From NCBI RefSeq assembly GCF_009834345.1, contig NZ_CP035042.1, positions 4,216,001 to 4,280,000 of the forward strand: a stretch of DNA of 64,000 bases. Direction: 5' to 3'. A program made the position numbers and the translations under genes. The notes under the pieces are model-generated. The model saw only the letters and a list, made by a program, of their open reading frames with translations, had not been told where the DNA came from and ran no database searches. This document shows, one piece after another, positions 60,106-64,000 of this stretch. Source of the stretch: Billgrantia tianxiuensis (GTDB taxonomy: Bacteria > Pseudomonadota > Gammaproteobacteria > Pseudomonadales > Halomonadaceae). How positions within the stretch are numbered: the first letter of the stretch is position 1; every line of letters begins with the position of its first letter.

Positions 60106-60744
60106 ATGTTCCTGAATCGTGTACTCTCGTTCGTCGTACCGCGCCGTCGTCGGCGCTTGTTCGTCCCGCTCGGTCTCGCCATGCTGCTCAGCGGCTGTCT
60201 CGCCCTGCCCCAGACCGGCCTGTTCGCCTTCCGCCTGGCGGTGACCTCCCTGGGCGTGGAGGACGTGCGCATCGGCCCCTACTCGATTCAGGCCGGCCTC
60301 GACACCAGCGACATTGCGTCATTGGTGGCCTCGAGCCTGGGCATGGGTAGCCTGCCGGTTCAGGCCACCCTGGCCATGGGCCTGTCACTGCCCGTCGGCA
60401 TGCCGGCGGTGGAGATGTCGGGTTTTCGCTGGACCCTGGACGTGCCCGGTGCGGAGCCGGTCAGCGGCAACTACCAGCAGGACGTGACCCTGACCTCCGG
60501 CGACGACACCAAGCTACGCCTGCCGGTGGCCTTCGACGTGCTGGCCACTGACACTCGGCGCCTGGCGCCCATGGTGGAACTCGCCACTCAGTTGGCCAGC
60601 CAGGGCGAACTCCCCGCGGGCAGCGAACTGGCCATCACACCGGGCAGCCTGCGTGGCCTGGGCGTGACGCTGCCAGCCGGGCTGTGGACTCCGACCCTGC
60701 GCTTTGCCGTGGGACAGGACGGCGAGCTGACTCCGCAGCGCTGA
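60106..60744 (+). CDS. Putative lipoprotein, unknown function
   Basis: The 212-residue protein has a basic N-terminus followed by a lipoprotein signal (LFVPLGLAMLLSGCLALPQT, lipobox LLSGC) and an excellent AGGAGGAGAGG ribosome-binding site. The mature part is beta-rich and resembles LEA14/WHy-type or periplasmic import-like domains only vaguely (VQATLAMGLSLPVGMPAVEM). No catalytic motif is visible. Confidence 0.75.
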   Translation: MFLNRVLSFVVPRRRRRLFVPLGLAMLLSGCLALPQTGLFAFRLAVTSLGVEDVRIGPYSIQAGLDTSDIASLVASSLGMGSLPVQATLAMGLSLPVGMPAVEMSGFRWTLDVPGAEPVSGNYQQDVTLTSGDDTKLRLPVAFDVLATDTRRLAPMVELATQLASQGELPAGSELAITPGSLRGLGVTLPAGLWTPTLRFAVGQDGELTPQR

Positions 60745-60759
60745 TCGCTCCGTCTTGCG

Positions 60760-61626
60760 CTAGGTCTCGTGAAGCCGCCGCTGGCCGACCCACTGGCTGG
60801 CGAACTGCCAGGCGCCCCGGCCGCTGCGGCCGCCACGCAGGGTGGCATAGCGGATCGCTTCGGCGCGCGCCTCGGCGTTCCAATCCCGCTCGCTACCGAG
60901 CTGCGTCACCCAGTGGCAGCAGGCCTCGAGATAGGTATCCTGGTTGAAGGGGTAGAAGCCGAGCCATAGGCCGAAGCGGTCGGAGAGCGAAATCTTCTCC
61001 TCCACCGCGTCGCCGTGGTGTAGTTCCTCCCCCACCAGGCGCGAGCCCTCGTTGTCGGCCATGGACTCAGGCAGCAGGTGGCGACGGTTCGAGGTGGCGT
61101 AGAGCAGCACGTTGGGCGGCGGTCCGGTGAGCGCGCCATCAAGCACGCTTTTGAGCGCCTTGTAGGCATCGTCATGCCCCTCGAAGGAGAGGTCGTCGCA
61201 ATAGACCACGAAGCGATGCGGTTGCCGGCGCAACTGCTCGACCAGCATGGGCAGGCCGGCCAGGTCATGGCGGTCGACCTGTACCAGGCGCAACCCTTCC
61301 GGCGCCAGGCTGTTGAGCAGGGCACGGATCAGCGACGATTTGCCGCTGCCGCGCGAGCCCCACAGCAGGGCGTGGTTGGCCGGCAGCCCCCGCAGGAAGG
61401 CGCGCGTGTTGTCGACCAGCGCCAGTTTCTGGCGCTCGATCCCCAGCAGGTCGTCCAGGGCCAGGCTGTCCCGTGGCGGCACCGGCAGCAGCCGCCCTCC
61501 CAGGACATGACGCTGCCACAGGGCGGCCACGTCGCGCTCCCAGTCGACCTCCTGCGGCGCGGGCGGCAGCCAGTGCTCCACATGATCCAGCAGGCGGCTC
61601 AGTCGCCTGCTCAGCTCGGCATCCAT
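60760..61626 (-). CDS. DUF815-family P-loop ATPase
   Basis: The 288-residue AAA-like ATPase has Walker A in LLWGSRGSGKSSLIRALLNS, a Walker B-like FVVYCDDLSFEGHDDAYKAL and a sensor LLYATSNRRHLLPESMADNE, all typical of DUF815. The role is unknown. The start at 61626 (MDAELSRRLSRLLDHV) has AAGGAG six bases upstream; an ATG two codons earlier overlaps that site. It converges with the lipoprotein gene. Confidence 0.9.
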   Translation of the reverse strand: MDAELSRRLSRLLDHVEHWLPPAPQEVDWERDVAALWQRHVLGGRLLPVPPRDSLALDDLLGIERQKLALVDNTRAFLRGLPANHALLWGSRGSGKSSLIRALLNSLAPEGLRLVQVDRHDLAGLPMLVEQLRRQPHRFVVYCDDLSFEGHDDAYKALKSVLDGALTGPPPNVLLYATSNRRHLLPESMADNEGSRLVGEELHHGDAVEEKISLSDRFGLWLGFYPFNQDTYLEACCHWVTQLGSERDWNAEARAEAIRYATLRGGRSGRGAWQFASQWVGQRRLHET

Positions 61627-61752
61627 CGGCATCTCCTTGGGGTTCTCTTGCTCGGTTTGATGTTGACCTTGTTACGGTTCAAGGTATCTTGTGGCGAACC
61701 GTCACCCCCCGTCCAGGGTCTCAAGGGATCTGAACGAACGAGGTATCTGAAG

Positions 61753-62553
61753 ATGCGCTGGATTCGCTGTGCTGCCGTGGCCACCCTGGCCCTCACCATT
61801 ACCGCCTGTACCACCTCGCCGACTGGCCGCCAGCAGTTCACGCTGATGTCCGATGCGCAGCTCAACCAGATGGGCCGCGAGGCTTACGATCAATACCAGC
61901 AGGATCTCCCCGCGGCCGGCCAGGCCCAGCAGCGCTACGCCCAGTGCGTAGCCAGTGCCATCATCACCGCGCTGCCGGAGCAGGAGCGTAACCAGGACTG
62001 GCAGATCCGTGTGTTCGAGTCGGAGCAGGCCAACGCCTTCGCCCTGCCCGGCGGCTACATGGGGGTCAACACCGGGCTGTTCGACGTGGCCGTCAATCAG
62101 GACCAGCTCGCTGCGGTCATTGGCCACGAGGTCGGTCACGTGCTTGCCCGCCATGCCAACGAACGCGTCTCGACCCAGACTTCGACACAGCTCGCGCTGT
62201 CGGTGCTGTCGTCGGCCGCCGGCATGCAGGGGCCGGGAGGTGAACAACTGATGGGCGCGCTGGGCCTAGGCGCCCAGTACGGCATCCTGCTACCCTTCTC
62301 GCGCCGTCACGAGAGCGAAGCCGACGTCATCGGCCTGCGCCTGATGGCCGACGCCGGCTTCGACCCGCGCGCCAGCCTGGAACTGTGGGACAACATGAGC
62401 GCTCAGGGCGGTGCCCGCCCACCGGCCTGGATGTCCACCCACCCCAGTCATGGCCAACGCATGCAGGGCCTGCAGGCCGAGATGGACAACGCCGTGGCCC
62501 GCTACGAACAGGCACGGCAGGCAGGGAGACAGCCCAACTGCCCGCGCCCCTAG
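61753..62553 (+). CDS. M48-family metalloprotease lipoprotein (LoiP-like)
   Basis: The 266-residue protein has a lipoprotein signal (VATLALTITACTTSPTGRQQ) and an M48 peptidase domain with the zinc motif HEVGHVLARHANE and the third ligand in RRHESEADVIGLRLMADAGF. The TMSTHPS-like WMSTHPSHGQRM near the C-terminus is also typical. Such enzymes take part in outer-membrane protein quality control. Confidence 0.93.
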   Translation: MRWIRCAAVATLALTITACTTSPTGRQQFTLMSDAQLNQMGREAYDQYQQDLPAAGQAQQRYAQCVASAIITALPEQERNQDWQIRVFESEQANAFALPGGYMGVNTGLFDVAVNQDQLAAVIGHEVGHVLARHANERVSTQTSTQLALSVLSSAAGMQGPGGEQLMGALGLGAQYGILLPFSRRHESEADVIGLRLMADAGFDPRASLELWDNMSAQGGARPPAWMSTHPSHGQRMQGLQAEMDNAVARYEQARQAGRQPNCPRP

Positions 62554-62588
62554 GTTTTGCTGCGCTTTATTTCGACTTTGGAACGCTG

Positions 62589-62849
62589 ATGCTACGACTC
62601 GGACTGCTGCTGTTGATCCTGCCCCTCTTCGTACTGATGGGCGTCTATTTCTGGGAACTCAGTAGCGTGCGCGAGTGCGCACTGATTCAGGACGGCCACT
62701 GGGATTATCTCGCGGGCGTATGCCGCGAGTCGCCCCAGCCCTTCGTGCCCTGGGTCGAGCGTCAGCCCTGGTTGGTCAACGGCGGCATGCTGCTGTCGGT
62801 AGCCGGCATGGTGATGTGCATGATGGGGCTGTACGTCAAAAGACGCTGA
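62589..62849 (+). CDS. Small two-helix membrane protein, unknown
   Basis: The 86-residue protein has an N-terminal helix (LGLLLLILPLFVLMGVYFWE), a short periplasmic loop with two Cys (ECALIQDGHWDYLAGVCRES) that could form a disulfide, and a second helix (GGMLLSVAGMVMCMMGLYV). It follows the M48 protease gene by 35 bp. I do not recognise a family. Confidence 0.65.
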   Translation: MLRLGLLLLILPLFVLMGVYFWELSSVRECALIQDGHWDYLAGVCRESPQPFVPWVERQPWLVNGGMLLSVAGMVMCMMGLYVKRR

Positions 62850-62878
62850 AAGGTTCCTCGTCAAAGACGCTGAAGGCT

Positions 62879-63913
62879 CTAGGCCAAGAGGCTGCTATCC
62901 TCTCTCAGCCATACCACCCGCTTGCCGATGCCCTTGCCGGTGAAAAGACCGCAGAAGGCGCGGGGCCAGGCTTCTAGACCGTGAAGCACATCAAGCGGCG
63001 CCACCGGTTCGAGCCCAGCCATCTCGGTCTGGAAGCGGGCCCAATGCTCGGTCTCGTGGCCCGGTGCCACGAAGGGTATGAGTCTAGCACCGACCACCTG
63101 CAAGCGAGCCAGGTTGGGCGGCGCCCGGCGCGGTTCGGGGTCGTGATACTGACTGATCAAGCCACACAGCACCACCCGCCCGCAGGGTCGCAGCCGCTCG
63201 ACGGCCGCCTCGAAGACGGCCCCACCCAGGCTCTCGAAATCCAGGTCGATTCCCTCCGGGGCCGCTTCGGCCAAGGCATCGGCGAAGCCGTCCGGATTGC
63301 GATCGTCGAGGGTTGCCGCCACGCCCAGCCTCTCGCGCAGCCAAGCACGCTTGGCGGCGTTGCCGGCACTCGCTATCACCCGTGCGCCGGCCCGATGGGC
63401 CAATTGTACGGCCAAACTGCCTACTGCTCCGGCAGCCGCTGACACCAACACCGTCTCGCCGGGCTGCGGCCGGCCATAGTGACGCATGCCCAGCCAGGCA
63501 GTGAAACCGGTCATTCCGTGTTCGTGGAGCCAACGCTCGGGGAACGGGGTCGTGGCGGGCAGGCAGAGCGGCAACAGGGCATCCGGCTCGGGCACCCTCA
63601 AGTGTACCCGGTCGGCTACCGGCAGGTGACCCACCACCCAGTCGCCCTCCCGCCAGCGCCCACGGCTACGCCGAATACGGGCAAGCCCCCAAGCGGAGAG
63701 CGGCGTTCCCGGCCCCCACTTGGCCAGGTAGCCGTAGCCTTCGGGCTGCATGCGGGTGCGCATATAGGGGTCCACGGAGAGCCCGTGCACTTCGAGTTCC
63801 ACCTGGCCCCACGGGAGCGGTGGCAGTGGCATCTCACGCAGTACGAAATCGGAGGTCTCGGGAATACCCTCCGGGCGCCGCGCGAGATGCCAGCACAAGG
63901 TCGAAACAGGCAT
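62879..63913 (-). CDS. NADP-dependent MDR-family reductase (CurA / leukotriene B4 dehydrogenase-like)
   Basis: The 344-residue protein belongs to the medium-chain reductase branch that reduces enones and 2-alkenals: EVHGLSVDPYMRTRMQPEGY, the NADP loop VLVSAAAGAVGSLAVQLAHR, LDFESLGGAVFEAAVERLRP and VVLCGLISQYHDPEP. Start 63913 (MPVSTLCWHLARRPEGIPET) matches the family N-terminus. Confidence 0.92.
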   Translation of the reverse strand: MPVSTLCWHLARRPEGIPETSDFVLREMPLPPLPWGQVELEVHGLSVDPYMRTRMQPEGYGYLAKWGPGTPLSAWGLARIRRSRGRWREGDWVVGHLPVADRVHLRVPEPDALLPLCLPATTPFPERWLHEHGMTGFTAWLGMRHYGRPQPGETVLVSAAAGAVGSLAVQLAHRAGARVIASAGNAAKRAWLRERLGVAATLDDRNPDGFADALAEAAPEGIDLDFESLGGAVFEAAVERLRPCGRVVLCGLISQYHDPEPRRAPPNLARLQVVGARLIPFVAPGHETEHWARFQTEMAGLEPVAPLDVLHGLEAWPRAFCGLFTGKGIGKRVVWLREDSSLLA

Positions 63914-63918
63914 GCTGC

Positions 63919-64000
63919 CTACAGAGAGCGGCGCAGCTCGGCCAGCACCGGCTCGGTATCGGGGCGCTTGCCGCGCCACTGGAAGAACGATTCGGCGGCC
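63919..64000 (-). CDS. C-terminal end of an unidentified protein (cut by window edge)
   Basis: The last 26 codons of a gene entering from beyond the window read FFQWRGKRPDTEPVLAELRR and end SL, stop at 63919-63921, five bases before the reductase start. It might be an enoyl-CoA hydratase-type C-terminus, but there is too little to tell. Confidence 0.45.
   Translation of the reverse strand, partial: AAESFFQWRGKRPDTEPVLAELRRSL

Noticed and set aside
59362..60744. A long plus-strand frame joining the second half of der to the downstream lipoprotein
   Set aside because: It runs out of frame through der; the lipoprotein has its own strong ribosome-binding site and signal peptide at 60106.

Overview
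The window reads as a chromosome segment of a high-GC gammaproteobacterium, most likely a member of the Halomonadaceae (Halomonas or a close relative). This is inferred from the gene order rodZ-ispG-hisS-yfgM-bamB-der, queA-tgt-yajC-secD-secF and iscR-iscS, the Pseudomonas-like two-subunit AstA, and FabV; no 16S gene is present to confirm it.

Left core block (1-16.3 kb). A minus-strand unit astC-aruF-aruG-astD-astB-GNAT-zapE, mostly joined by 4-bp stop/start overlaps, encodes succinyl-dependent arginine catabolism without astE. An AraC/GlxA-type regulator of the Pseudomonas ArgR kind lies just upstream. Then come fabV, a small DUF7079-like protein, a glutathione peroxidase, an AidB-like acyl-CoA dehydrogenase, a receiver-EAL protein whose receiver lacks the phospho-acceptor Asp, a LysE/RhtB exporter, rnk and a small membrane protein.

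Accessory block (about 16.3-39.6 kb). GC is visibly lower, spacing is loose, and intact genes are mixed with gene fragments. It holds pirin, a GNAT, an MFS transporter, a YtcJ-like amidohydrolase with a Cys/His-rich tail, a XapX protein, two isochorismatase-fold hydrolases, a catalase, an aldehyde dehydrogenase overlapping an acetolactate-synthase-like enzyme, a homoserine dehydrogenase, an alpha/beta hydrolase, MDR and ABM relics, an HxlR/Old-Yellow-Enzyme pair, and AraC and LysR regulators. Truncated relatives of several of these families, an IS5-type transposase relic and roughly 100-bp inverted repeats point to repeated acquisition and rearrangement. The common theme is handling of reactive carbonyls, quinones and peroxide. 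The block ends beside a tRNA-Leu(CAA) gene.

Right core block (39.6-64 kb). queA-tgt-yajC-secD-secF (tRNA modification and Sec accessory proteins) ends at a strong bidirectional terminator facing suhB. This SuhB has lost most of its catalytic residues. trmJ, cysE and a shortened isc operon follow: iscR with a recognisable IscR operator, iscS, and a frameshifted iscA, without iscU, hscBA or fdx. Next are ndk, rlmN, pilF/pilW, rodZ, ispG, hisS, yfgM, bamB and der, then a lipoprotein, a DUF815 ATPase, an M48 lipoprotein protease, a small membrane protein and an MDR-family reductase.

Sequence-quality note: at least seven otherwise well-conserved genes each appear to be missing one base, mostly in short homopolymers. 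These may be sequencing or consensus errors rather than true pseudogenes.
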